This document shows positions 53,086-61,624 of a DNA stretch of 64,000 bases, piece after piece. Position 1 is the first letter of the stretch. Each line of letters starts with the position of its first letter. Position numbers and translations under genes: made by a program. The stretch is taken from the NCBI GenBank assembly GCA_902168205.1, contig CABHOK010000020.1:62001-126000 (forward strand), read 5' to 3'. The notes below the pieces were generated by a model. It was given only the letters and a program-made list of their open reading frames with translations, was not told the DNA's origin and ran no database searches. The stretch is from an uncultured Chitinophaga sp. Its GTDB lineage: Bacteria > Bacteroidota > Bacteroidia > Cytophagales > Cyclobacteriaceae.

Positions 53086-56000
53086 ATGGTAAGGATTGCA
53101 GTTATAACAGCGACCCTTTTTTTGGGGGCTCTGGCGGGATTTTCGCAGACGGTAGGTGATTATAGGACTTTAGGATCAGCAAACGGGGGATGGGCAGCTC
53201 CTTCTAGTTGGGAAACATATACCGCCTCGGGATGGGTAGCAGCTACCACGGCACCTACCGGTGCGGCAGGAACGACTATTACAATTAGTGGAAAAAGTAT
53301 AACTACTACACCTACTCTTACAATTTCGGGTGCTTTGGTGATAGCTGCGAATGGACAGCTCTCAATTAGTAATTCTGCAACAGGTTCTACTGTGGACTTT
53401 ACTATTGCTTCCACAGGAAGTATTACTAATAACGGAACGTTAGTTCTCGCTCAAGGCGCATCGACAACAAACCTTAATAACGTTGTTGTTAATGGCAGTT
53501 TCACTAATGCAGGTACAATCAGCGTTCTGACAACCAACACAAGGCTAACTATTAATGGTACTTTAACGAATACCAATACCATTACCTTGAGTGCTGCAAA
53601 TACGATTACGACTATCAACGGAACGCTAAAAAATTCTTCTAATAATATTACTTCAACTGCTGCGAGATTACAATTTGCCAGTGGCGGAACTTACGAGCAC
53701 CTATTTACCACTTCTTCTGGAAATATTCCCGAAGCAGCGTGGAATGCAAATTCAACTTGCCTTATCTCAGGATATACTACTAATACGACCGTACCTCAAA
53801 GGATAACTTCAAATTTCGGAAACTTTACTTGGAACACTCCTAATCTTGCACAGGATTTCGACTTGGGCGGCCTACTTACCAGCGTAGCAGGTACGTTGTC
53901 AATAACCTCGACAGGGTCTTCCACGCTATCTTTAGGTGCTGCGGATATAACAATAGGAGGAGATTTGATATGCACGGGTAATGTTGATGCAAGCTCTGCT
54001 ACATTGATATTCAATAGTCAGACTGTTGCTCAATCTATAACAGGTACTGTTAATCCTAATAATATAAATGTAGATAATCCTGTAGGGGTTAACGTGGAAG
54101 GTACCGTAAGTCTTACAGGTTCAATTAGCTTAACAGATGGAGATGATATTTTCGATGCTGATGGTACAAGTAACAATGGTGTATTAACACTTCTTTCTAC
54201 AGGCGACAATCCTACTGTTGATGCTTCGATAACGACAATCCCTTCTGGTGCTACTTTCCAAGGTAATGTTACTGTGCAACGCTATATGAGTGGCGAAGGC
54301 TTCCGAATGTACCGCTATATATCTTCTCCGGTTACAAATGCTACTGTTGCAAGCTGGCAAGATGATTTCTCGATTACTGGTGCCTTTACTGGTTACTCCA
54401 CACGCGATCCTTCCAACAACTCAACGATAGTTTGCGGATATAGACTAGGTACATCTGCTTCTATGTTTACCTATAATGAGGCGACACAGGCTTATGCGGC
54501 TTATCCGACAACAAGTTCTTCTGCTGCGCTTGTGCCAGGAGTAGGTTATTCAGCGCTTGTAAGAAATTGCTCAAGCCCTACTATAATTGATGTAAGAGGC
54601 CCAATCAATCAAGGCGATATAACTCCAACAATAAACTATACCACGACAGGTAGTAATTCCGCCATGTACGGCTACAATCTGATCGGTAATCCGTATCCTG
54701 CTGCACTCGATTGGGAATCTGCATCTTGGGTTATGAGTAACATCAGTTCTGTTATGGCTATTTCCGATAACAGTACAGGAAGCCTTGTATACCAATACTT
54801 CGATAACTCTGATTTCAGTGGAGATGATTTTGTAGCGCTTGGTCAGGCTTTCTGGGTGCGTGCTACGGCTGCATCTCCTTCATTAACTTTCACAGAAGAT
54901 GTTAAAGCTCCACAAGGTTCTTCGTATAGCTTCTTTAGAAAGGCGAGTCCTGTGCTGGATAGACTTACGATCACGGTAACGAATGGCTCTATTACAGATA
55001 AAGCTTTTGTGAAAGTAAATCCTGCGGCAAAGTCATCGCTCGATAATTTCGATGGTCCGAAGATGGATAACTCGTTATTCGATATATCTACACTCTCCTC
55101 TGAAAATATACCGATGGCGATCAACGCGGTTGAAGAAATTACCTGTGGTTCTGCCGTTAAGATCAATTTAAAAGACTTCACAGCAGGCAGCTACAAACTG
55201 AATTTCCAGGGAGCCGGACTCGTACAAGAATACGAAATGGTACTTACGGATAAATATACCGGCAGCGTTACAAACGTTACAGTATCACCAGACTATACTT
55301 TCGTTGTTGATAACAATGCCGCATCAAAAGCAGTAGACCGCTTTGAGTTGACCTTTAAAGAAAAAGCAATGTCACTCAGTCTTTCTGTAGATAGCAACGT
55401 TGCGTTGTGTGCTACAGAATCAGGAAAGGTTAAATTATATAACCCGCAGGCAAATGTATCTTACTTTGCTACGCTACGTGGTGAAACCGTAAGTGATACA
55501 CTGGCAGGTGGTGCATCTTTCATCGAATTTAACATTCCTGCTGAGTCACTCGCAGAAGGAGAGAATACGGTATATATTAATGCTGTTGGCAACTGCGATA
55601 ACATCGAGCAATTGGAGCAATCAGCGTTGGTTCAGAAATATAGTACAGCTACCATCACGCAAGTGAACGGCAGAACTTTACAATCAAACTATAGCACCGG
55701 TAATCAGTGGTACCTCAACGGCCAGTTGCTTTCGGATACATCAGCTGTGCTGCGTGTTGGCGAGGAAGGCGAGTACCAGTTAAGCGTAACCACCGGAAGC
55801 TGTACACTTTCTGCAACGTACGCGCTGGGCGCAGAAACCTTTATGGATAAGATCGCAGGATATCCAAATCCGGTTGAATCTATATTCTCCATCGAACTGC
55901 CAATCGAGCAATGCTCCGCAGCAGAGTTACCAATCATGAATGATGTAGGTCGCCAGGTAGGTATTTTAAAGCTGAAAGATTATGGTACCTATCGCACCGG

Positions 56001-56094
56001 TCAGTATGATTTCAGTTCTACGCCAAGCGGTTTATATCTTATCCGCATTGAGTCGGGTACAGGCGTTCGCCACATGAAAGTTTTGAAGAAATAG
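53086..56094 (+). CDS. Large repetitive surface protein with T9SS type A sorting domain
   Basis: This 1002-residue protein has a signal peptide (MVRIAVITATLFLGALAGFSQ). Residues about 25-400 are rich in Thr, Ser, Asn and Gly, with regular short repeats (GSITNNGTLVL, NGSFTNAGTISVLT, NGTLTNTNTITLSA, INGTLKNSS), typical of beta-helix adhesins. The middle resembles Bacteroidota head-domain segments: FRMYRYISSPVTNATV and GYNLIGNPYPAALDW. The C-terminus is a type A sorting domain (IAGYPNPVESIFSIEL, GRQVGILKL, PSGLYLIRIESGTGVRHMKVLKK). ATG 53086 is preferred over TTG 53077. The role is unknown; an adhesin or surface layer is inferred. Confidence 0.92.
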   Translation: MVRIAVITATLFLGALAGFSQTVGDYRTLGSANGGWAAPSSWETYTASGWVAATTAPTGAAGTTITISGKSITTTPTLTISGALVIAANGQLSISNSATGSTVDFTIASTGSITNNGTLVLAQGASTTNLNNVVVNGSFTNAGTISVLTTNTRLTINGTLTNTNTITLSAANTITTINGTLKNSSNNITSTAARLQFASGGTYEHLFTTSSGNIPEAAWNANSTCLISGYTTNTTVPQRITSNFGNFTWNTPNLAQDFDLGGLLTSVAGTLSITSTGSSTLSLGAADITIGGDLICTGNVDASSATLIFNSQTVAQSITGTVNPNNINVDNPVGVNVEGTVSLTGSISLTDGDDIFDADGTSNNGVLTLLSTGDNPTVDASITTIPSGATFQGNVTVQRYMSGEGFRMYRYISSPVTNATVASWQDDFSITGAFTGYSTRDPSNNSTIVCGYRLGTSASMFTYNEATQAYAAYPTTSSSAALVPGVGYSALVRNCSSPTIIDVRGPINQGDITPTINYTTTGSNSAMYGYNLIGNPYPAALDWESASWVMSNISSVMAISDNSTGSLVYQYFDNSDFSGDDFVALGQAFWVRATAASPSLTFTEDVKAPQGSSYSFFRKASPVLDRLTITVTNGSITDKAFVKVNPAAKSSLDNFDGPKMDNSLFDISTLSSENIPMAINAVEEITCGSAVKINLKDFTAGSYKLNFQGAGLVQEYEMVLTDKYTGSVTNVTVSPDYTFVVDNNAASKAVDRFELTFKEKAMSLSLSVDSNVALCATESGKVKLYNPQANVSYFATLRGETVSDTLAGGASFIEFNIPAESLAEGENTVYINAVGNCDNIEQLEQSALVQKYSTATITQVNGRTLQSNYSTGNQWYLNGQLLSDTSAVLRVGEEGEYQLSVTTGSCTLSATYALGAETFMDKIAGYPNPVESIFSIELPIEQCSAAELPIMNDVGRQVGILKLKDYGTYRTGQYDFSSTPSGLYLIRIESGTGVRHMKVLKK

Positions 56095-56118
56095 GAATAT
56101 AGCCTCCTCTATATAAAC

Positions 56119-56157
56119 ATCTCCCGCAGGTTTTGAATCTGCGGGAGATTTTATTTT
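56119..56157 (+). terminator. Intrinsic terminator after the large surface protein
   Basis: ATCTCCCGCAG (56119-56129) and CTGCGGGAGAT (56139-56149) form a perfect 11-bp stem with a 9-base loop, followed by TTTTATTTT. Confidence 0.88.
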
Positions 56158-56235
56158 ATACCTGTTCCGTTGTTGTTCTCATTGCCGCCTGAGATGCATA
56201 CCGGGCATTTTACAATAAATACATTAATTTTAGCC

Positions 56236-57018
56236 ATGACCCAAAGTAGTATAAAACCAATACTCCGAGCAGCGTTACCATTTTACGGTTGCCTGCTGGT
56301 TATTGTATGGTTTCTCAATCCGGAGTTTACGGCCTGCTCGAAGAATAGCACATGGTGTACAATCGCGTATTGGACAACCGAATCAGCCGGCCGCTTTGGT
56401 ACTGCCATTATGATATTGATATCAAGTGTTGCGTTCGCGTTTCGAGCATCAACCGTGAAAGAAGCCGTTGTTAATTTTTTCGGAACGTTTGTGATGCTAT
56501 CGGTTATGCTGTCGGTGTTTGCGCTTATTAACGAACACGGTGTAAAGCCGGTCTTGCAAGTTCCGCGACCAAGCCATCAGTATATCATGACGCAGTCGAA
56601 ATCAGAGGTACGACTTGATTCATTATATACTTTGTCAGCAGCAGATCGGAGAGCCTTCTTCAAAAAGTTAATTGATGCAGACACCGTATCATATAAAAAT
56701 TCGGATGAACGTATTTTAAACCACTGGCTGGAGGAAGCCGGTTACTCATTCCCGTCCGGACATTCATTCAATGCCTTTCTGATGGCCGGTATACTGTCAT
56801 TTTTTATATACCATCTTGTGAATAGAAAGATTCGTTGGCTATATGCAGTTCCTTTTGCATGGGCTGTTCTGGTTGCGGTATCACGCGTGGCTGTCGGAGC
56901 GCACACTGCTCTGGACGTAAGCATTGGCAGCGCTATAGGTCTTTCAATTTCTCAGACGCTGTTTTACTTTCCGGGTACCCGAAGGTTGCTCATCCCTGAT
57001 AAGTATATCTGTAATTAA
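56236..57018 (+). CDS. PAP2-family membrane phosphatase
   Basis: This 260-residue integral membrane protein belongs to the PAP2 superfamily, which removes phosphate from lipid phosphates such as undecaprenyl pyrophosphate or phosphatidic acid. The three catalytic motifs are complete: KPVLQVPRP (K-x6-R-P), PSGH in SFPSGHSFNAFLMAG, and SRVAVGAHTALD (S-R-x5-H-x3-D). Several hydrophobic helices flank them. An unusual insert of about 60 residues (SKSEVRLDSLYTLSAADRRAFFKKLIDADTVSYKN) lies between motifs 1 and 2. ATG 56236 (MTQSS) is preferred over upstream TTG or ATG codons. Which lipid it uses cannot be told. Confidence 0.9.
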   Translation: MTQSSIKPILRAALPFYGCLLVIVWFLNPEFTACSKNSTWCTIAYWTTESAGRFGTAIMILISSVAFAFRASTVKEAVVNFFGTFVMLSVMLSVFALINEHGVKPVLQVPRPSHQYIMTQSKSEVRLDSLYTLSAADRRAFFKKLIDADTVSYKNSDERILNHWLEEAGYSFPSGHSFNAFLMAGILSFFIYHLVNRKIRWLYAVPFAWAVLVAVSRVAVGAHTALDVSIGSAIGLSISQTLFYFPGTRRLLIPDKYICN

Positions 57019-57029
57019 TTCAATATTCA

Positions 57030-58550
57030 TTAACGACCGGTGGTCCACTCGAACGTATACTTTTCTTTGCCGGCGAGTATCGTATTTATGTCTGTAAGCA
57101 GATCAAGTCGACAACTGTGATTGGCTACATATCGCTGCAGTGAAGATATGTAGTGAATGGACGGTTCTTCTCTCGGAAAATCACGCGGGGTAATTTTGAT
57201 GTATTCATCTGTTTCTGCGTTCCACATCCAGCAGATATCGGTCTTGCCATGCGCGTTGGTTAAATGGTTTAGTATCCACCACGAATCATGCCCCGGATAT
57301 ACCTGCAGGTTGCCATCAAAACTTCGATAGGTTATATAATCGTCCGGCTGACTTTTCAGAAACTTCAGATTCAGTTTTTGCTCCGATACAAAATCAGAGA
57401 GCAATGTGTATTTATAGGTTCCGTTGGTTAGATCATAAATATTGAGTTGCAGAATGCGCTGCACATATTCCGGACGCTGCTCATGCGGTATCTGCACTTC
57501 AGAAAAATAAAAGAACTTGTTGGTGCTTAACAACTGAAGCGAAGTATATCCATATACTTCAAATGGCAACGCGTGAAAATCCTGTTGTGCTAGAGCTCCT
57601 CCCAGAATTCGTATTTCTTTGTTGTTCCGCACTACCAGGCAAGATTCTTCATTCAATGCCAGTAACTGGCATGATTCACCTTTGTCGTAACCATAGAGTA
57701 ATTCTGTTTTGTGTTTCTTGAGCCGGTATATATTCCCTCCGTCCTTTTTTTTCTCATTCAGAAAAACAGTATCTCCAAAGACAGCAGCCGGTTCGTATAT
57801 ATCTTCAAAGCGGTGTCCCGGTTCGCTCCAGTCATCCCGTTGCAGGGTTTCAGCAGAGCGCATGTCAGCAATCTTGTAGTAGGAGATGTTTTTCTTTTTA
57901 TCATAAGTCGTTTCCTCTTTCCAAAGGTTGAATGTGTTGGATTGATAGAATGGTATCAGCTTTCCGCGGGCAGCCGCTATTTCCTGCTCCGATATATTCA
58001 CCTGCTGTGGAGGCCAGGCAGATACATCCAGTAATATATCCTGATCCTCAGCATCGCGAACCCAGCAAAACGGTGTGTGTTCAGAAAGCATGCATCCCCC
58101 ATAGTCAAGATGGTGAAATGAATCTTCAATGAAGACGATCTTCTTACTTTTGCTGCTCTTTGATTTTGTTTTAAAGGGCTTCGGTTCAACCTTTTCCGGT
58201 TCAATGCTAAAGCTCTCGTGTTCATCTTCTGCATGGCCCGCATTTAACCAATGCGAAACGAATTCGTCCGTTTGGGAGAGAGGAACAATGGCAAGCCTGT
58301 AGCTGTCGCTGCCATCGTCAAGATTCCACAGTGCCAGGCCATAACTCTCCAGATGGGCAGCCATTGCGCCCATGCAGATCTCAGCTCCGTCACGCGCAAG
58401 CTCTTCGAATAACGTATTTGCTTTTTTGTTGTGTATGCACGCCAGGTTCGGGTATTCGAGCTGCAACAATCCGAAGATGTCATTGCCGGTACATTTCCAG
58501 TCAACATGAATATGGGTATCGAACTGAAATTCTGTAGAATTTTTTGCCAT
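57030..58550 (-). CDS. Unrecognised 506-residue protein, possibly a propeller
   Basis: This 506-residue protein has no signal peptide and is therefore probably cytoplasmic. The N-terminal 100 residues (FQFDTHIHVDWKCTGNDIFGLLQLEYPN, then YGLALWNLDDGSDSYRLAIVPLSQTDEF) look like a compact alpha/beta domain. A low-complexity Lys/Ser/Glu linker (KPFKTKSKSSKSKKIV, residues about 120-140) follows. The remaining part has repeated blades of strands with aromatic-turn patterns (YKIADMRSAETL, NIYRLKKHKTELLYGYDKGE, RILQLNIYDLTNGTYKYTLLSD, WNAETDEYIKITP), suggestive of a beta-propeller. I do not recognise the family. It is convergent with the PAP2 gene and divergent from the next secreted-protein gene. 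Confidence 0.75.
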   Translation of the reverse strand: MAKNSTEFQFDTHIHVDWKCTGNDIFGLLQLEYPNLACIHNKKANTLFEELARDGAEICMGAMAAHLESYGLALWNLDDGSDSYRLAIVPLSQTDEFVSHWLNAGHAEDEHESFSIEPEKVEPKPFKTKSKSSKSKKIVFIEDSFHHLDYGGCMLSEHTPFCWVRDAEDQDILLDVSAWPPQQVNISEQEIAAARGKLIPFYQSNTFNLWKEETTYDKKKNISYYKIADMRSAETLQRDDWSEPGHRFEDIYEPAAVFGDTVFLNEKKKDGGNIYRLKKHKTELLYGYDKGESCQLLALNEESCLVVRNNKEIRILGGALAQQDFHALPFEVYGYTSLQLLSTNKFFYFSEVQIPHEQRPEYVQRILQLNIYDLTNGTYKYTLLSDFVSEQKLNLKFLKSQPDDYITYRSFDGNLQVYPGHDSWWILNHLTNAHGKTDICWMWNAETDEYIKITPRDFPREEPSIHYISSLQRYVANHSCRLDLLTDINTILAGKEKYTFEWTTGR

Positions 58551-59055
58551 CGGGTTTTAATACTCTGTATATATAGTAGGGTAAAGATATAGCACTTTGT
58601 ACGGTTTTGTAAAAAAAATGTCCGCCAATGGGATTTTCATATCGGTCAGCTTTAAAGTTCAGTTTTATATTTTGAAACTCCCGCTGTACGCTATTTTACT
58701 ATGAACGATTTGCCGGCATAGCGTATATTATTTTGTGTTCTGTAAATATTGGAATAGTATATCTGTTCTTGGGGGGGGCCGTGTAGCTATACCGTTATGT
58801 TGCGTATAATTTTTTTTTCAGTGTTCTGTTAATTTTTTATTACGGAACAAATTTCTGTAAAAATCGTACGGAGATATTTTTTTATAAATCCGAATCCAAT
58901 TCAGAATACTTTCGTTTGACGCGGTCTTCTTTTGCAAAATCACATCGCAGCAAAAAATATTGATGTTAAGAAAAATTAACGTTTGCGCTGCAACATAAAC
59001 GCAGTTTCGTCCGTCTTAGGGTCATATATCTCAAACGAACTTAATTGTAAAACAT
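58551..59055. other. Long divergent intergenic region with a G8 tract
   Basis: These 505 AT-rich bases separate two divergent genes and contain no supported gene. A run of eight G (58771-58778) stands out, as do several T runs of seven to nine bases (for example near 58810). GTTTG sequences occur near 58915 and 58980, but no clean TAnnTTTG promoter was found. Confidence 0.45.
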
Positions 59056-59634
59056 ATGAAAAAAACATTGTCTATCCTTGCTGCTATAACAATCTTCAGC
59101 ACCACATTATTCGCTAACAACATCGATAACCCGAATGCCGCTACCGGTATGGCTATCATGAAAAATGGTACTACTGTAAAGCTGTTCTATAAGGGAACCA
59201 AGCAGACTGATGTAAAAGTATCTATATATAATGCGGCTAATACATTGGTATACTCTGAAACAATCAAGAATGTAGATGGCTTTGTAAGACCTTATAACTT
59301 TACTAACCTGGAAGAAGGTGAATACTCAATCGAGTTACTCGGTGAGAACGGTCGCCAGGTTGAGCGCGTAATCTATAAATTAGGTAAAGTAGAGAAACTG
59401 GCTAACGTAATGCACGTAACCGGTGAAACCAATAAATATATACTTACGGTTGCTAACAAAGGACAGGATGTACTTACCATCAAAATCTATGGTGATAAAG
59501 GTGTGTTGCTGTATAGCAAAACCGAAGAAGTAAACGGTGACTTTGCTCAGGTATATAACCTGGATAAATACAACGGTGGCCTTACGTTTGAAGTTTCTGA
59601 CTCAAAAGGTGTAACAAAATCGTTGAGCCTGTAA
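59056..59634 (+). CDS. Secreted protein with two related beta-sandwich repeats
   Basis: This 192-residue protein has a signal peptide (MKKTLSILAAITIFSTTLFA). Two related halves follow. The first has VKLFYKGTKQTDVKVSIYNAANTLVYSETIKNV, then FTNLEEGEYSIELLGENG. The second has YILTVANKGQDVLTIKIYGDKGVLLYSKTEEV, then LDKYNGGLTFEVSDSKG. Each looks like an Ig-like or T9SS sorting-domain fold (V-x-I-Y-x-x-x-x-x-L-V-Y, G-x-Y). It lacks the terminal basic motif of a true sorting signal. The codon bias towards AAA, GGT and CTG suggests strong expression. A good terminator follows. It may be an abundant periplasmic or surface protein. Confidence 0.8.
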   Translation: MKKTLSILAAITIFSTTLFANNIDNPNAATGMAIMKNGTTVKLFYKGTKQTDVKVSIYNAANTLVYSETIKNVDGFVRPYNFTNLEEGEYSIELLGENGRQVERVIYKLGKVEKLANVMHVTGETNKYILTVANKGQDVLTIKIYGDKGVLLYSKTEEVNGDFAQVYNLDKYNGGLTFEVSDSKGVTKSLSL

Positions 59635-59670
59635 TAAGAAATCAAAAGACACGCTTAAAAAAAGTCCCTG

Positions 59671-59699
59671 AAAAGCTGCCATGAAAATGGCAGCTTTTT
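59671..59699 (+). terminator. Intrinsic terminator after the two-repeat secreted protein
   Basis: AAAAGCTGCCAT (59671-59682) and ATGGCAGCTTTT (59687-59698) form a perfect 12-bp stem with a GAAA tetraloop, followed by further T. It lies near the 3' end of the next, leftward gene. Confidence 0.92.
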
Positions 59700-59727
59700 C
59701 TTTTTTATGTAGTTGATGAATATATAC

Positions 59728-60249
59728 CTAAATACTCTCTTTCCTTAATAAGACTTTTTTGTCGAGTAGCCAGAGTGCTGTGCGGTGAAACGGAGCGCAG
59801 GTATAGTTGTGATAACTGGAATCACTTTTCAGTAGCTCTTCCGTTACACCGGCAGGTAGCCAATTGAAAACAAAATCTCCTTTTGAAACACGGTTGACGG
59901 TTGGCGATTCCTGTGGAGGATCGCTGCAGACTTTTAAAAGCTGGCTGTAGGTTGCCGAATCAAAATACAATACAGCCTCCAGGTAACTATCCGAGGGGCC
60001 GGGCACTGATAGAAAATTATCTCCTCCGGAATTGTCTATATAAGTATAGTGGAACTCAACCGCATGGGGTTTATATAGCCTCAGGTTTACCAGTTTTGAC
60101 AGTCGTGCCGTATCACGCGAATGCGTAGTATAAATGTTTCCTTGTCTGGTTGTATCCGGTGGTAATTTTGGTTGTTCCTGTTTTCGCTGGCAACACGTAA
60201 ACGCTATAGCAATAAATGCCAATACGATATAGCGGGAAGCGTAGGTCAT
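59728..60249 (-). CDS. Predicted lipoprotein, unrecognised
   Basis: This 173-residue protein starts MTYASRYIVLAFIAIAFTCCQRK, a signal with a lipobox-like FTC followed by Cys. The mature part has VNLRLYKPHAVEFHYTYIDNSGG, SDSYLEAVLYFDSATYSQLL and a C-terminal stretch FNWLPAGVTEELLKSDSSYHNYTCAPFHRTALWLLDKKVLL. I do not recognise a family. ATG (first base 60249) is preferred over the upstream start at 60321, because the latter would read through a terminator hairpin and place the signal internally. It is probably anchored in the cell envelope. Confidence 0.75.
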   Translation of the reverse strand: MTYASRYIVLAFIAIAFTCCQRKQEQPKLPPDTTRQGNIYTTHSRDTARLSKLVNLRLYKPHAVEFHYTYIDNSGGDNFLSVPGPSDSYLEAVLYFDSATYSQLLKVCSDPPQESPTVNRVSKGDFVFNWLPAGVTEELLKSDSSYHNYTCAPFHRTALWLLDKKVLLRKESI

Positions 60250-60269
60250 GAGTACATATAGCTTTAATG

Positions 60270-60296
60270 AAAAAGAGAGTCCCCGAAAGGACTCTC
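60270..60296 (-). terminator. Intrinsic terminator after the YiaA-like gene
   Basis: GAGAGTCC (60275-60282) and GGACTCTC (60289-60296) form an 8-bp stem with a 6-base loop. On the minus strand the T run is the complement of 60270-60274. It separates the YiaA-like gene from the lipoprotein gene. Confidence 0.75.
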
Positions 60297-60323
60297 CTGA
60301 AATTATAGCGCAATAAATCAAAT

Positions 60324-60731
60324 TTAATTTAGTGGTTGTTTAACGTCTTCGGTTTTGCTGTCGCGTGTGTTCTTTTGTACTGCAATGGCAGCAAAGAGAC
60401 TCAGCAGGAACGACATTGCATAAAATCCTTTTTCACTTAATGACAGTGTAGCATTCCACAAACCTACGGTTAGCAACACAATTGCCAGAATGGTAGAAAA
60501 CCAGCTTAATCCATAATAGATGTTGGTTACTGGTATGCCTTCGAGCTGATCGCGAACGGATTTCTGTAGCGATATAGCTGAAAACAGCCCGTACATTAAA
60601 ACCGTAAAGTAATAACCTTTCTCGTTCAGCATCATTTCAGCATTCCATAGACCGATGTTGAAAGCTAAGATCCCCGCAAATAACGCTACCCAGGAAGCTG
60701 CGATAAATGCACTGGATGGTTTCTGATTCAT
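60324..60731 (-). CDS. YiaA/YiaB-family inner-membrane protein
   Basis: This 135-residue membrane protein is a tandem of two YiaAB domains (about residues 8-60 and 72-124). Each has two hydrophobic helices and the motif GLWNA followed by LNEKGYY or LSEKGFY, then an SLQKSVRD or AVQKNTRD turn: [36 protein letters not shown] and [36 protein letters not shown] are the two copies. The role of YiaA/YiaB proteins is not known. It is followed by a terminator and faces away from the sigma factor gene. Confidence 0.9.
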   Translation of the reverse strand: MNQKPSSAFIAASWVALFAGILAFNIGLWNAEMMLNEKGYYFTVLMYGLFSAISLQKSVRDQLEGIPVTNIYYGLSWFSTILAIVLLTVGLWNATLSLSEKGFYAMSFLLSLFAAIAVQKNTRDSKTEDVKQPLN

Positions 60732-61042
60732 TGATTTGTTGTTAGATTTCCCTATTCGTATGGCTTTTCGGTTTCGCCCCGTTTTTTTGCAAGTGGTTTC
60801 TGGCCTCCACTTAAATTATTTCAAGTATACGTAAATGTTGAAAAAAGTATGTGTCGCCATGCGTTTGCAGGCCTCGCAAAAAAGCTGTCGTTAGTCTATT
60901 GATAGGGCGGGATGGTATTTATAACTGCACAGGTAGTTTTAAAACTGCCTAAGTTGCTTAAAAATACAGCAGCTCCTGCGTAGTGGTGGCCCTGCTTTTA
61001 CCTGTCTCTTGCCTGAGTAGAGATGAAGAAAAATAAATAGAT
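60732..61042. other. Intergenic region before the sigma factor gene
   Basis: These 311 bases lie between divergent genes. No gene, repeat or clear promoter motif was recognised. It should contain the promoter of the sigma/anti-sigma unit. Confidence 0.35.
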
Positions 61043-61612
61043 TTGGTAAATATCTACAAGGGAGAGAAGGTGCAATTGCCTGATCAGGAAATAATCAAGG
61101 CTATCCGGCAGGGGAATAAAGATGTCTTCGAACAGGTATTCCATGCCTGTTACGAGAATCTTTGTCAGTATGCTTTTACCATCCTCAGGGATATGGACGA
61201 AGCCGAAGATATTGTGCAGTCTATGTTTATGAAGGTGTGGGAGAGGCGCGAAGAATTGAATATCCAGCAGTCTATGCGATCATATTTGTTCAGAGCCGTG
61301 TATCACCAGTGCATCAATCACCTGGAACATCGTACTATAAAATTGAAACATCGCGAATACGGTGTATACGAAGGGCAGCATAAAGTACAACAGCCCGAAG
61401 TATTTCCGGAAGAACTCTCTGAAAATATACGCACCGCGGTAAATGACCTGCCGCAGCAATGCCGCACCATTTTTATGATGAGCCGGTACGATGAACTGCG
61501 TTATGCAGAGATTGCTCAAAAGCTGAATATATCGGTCAATACAATCGAGAACCAGATCAGTAAGGCCTTACGAATACTACGACTTAAATTGAAAGATCAT
61601 TTTATACTATAA
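61043..61612 (+). CDS. ECF RNA polymerase sigma factor (FecI-like)
   Basis: This 189-residue ECF sigma factor has region 2 (VFEQVFHACYENLCQYAFTILRDMDEAEDIVQSMFMKVWERRE, about residues 27-70) and region 4 (AVNDLPQQCRTIFMMSRYDELRYAEIAQKLNISVNTIENQISKALRILR, about 133-181). It belongs to the Bacteroidota group paired with FecR proteins. The start is uncertain: TTG 61043 or GTG 61070, which has AGGGAGAGAAG just before it. It is followed after 12 bases by the fecR-type gene and probably recognises the promoter of its own operon or of a target elsewhere. Confidence 0.93.
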   Translation: MVNIYKGEKVQLPDQEIIKAIRQGNKDVFEQVFHACYENLCQYAFTILRDMDEAEDIVQSMFMKVWERREELNIQQSMRSYLFRAVYHQCINHLEHRTIKLKHREYGVYEGQHKVQQPEVFPEELSENIRTAVNDLPQQCRTIFMMSRYDELRYAEIAQKLNISVNTIENQISKALRILRLKLKDHFIL

Positions 61613-61624
61613 ATCAGAGCCAGC

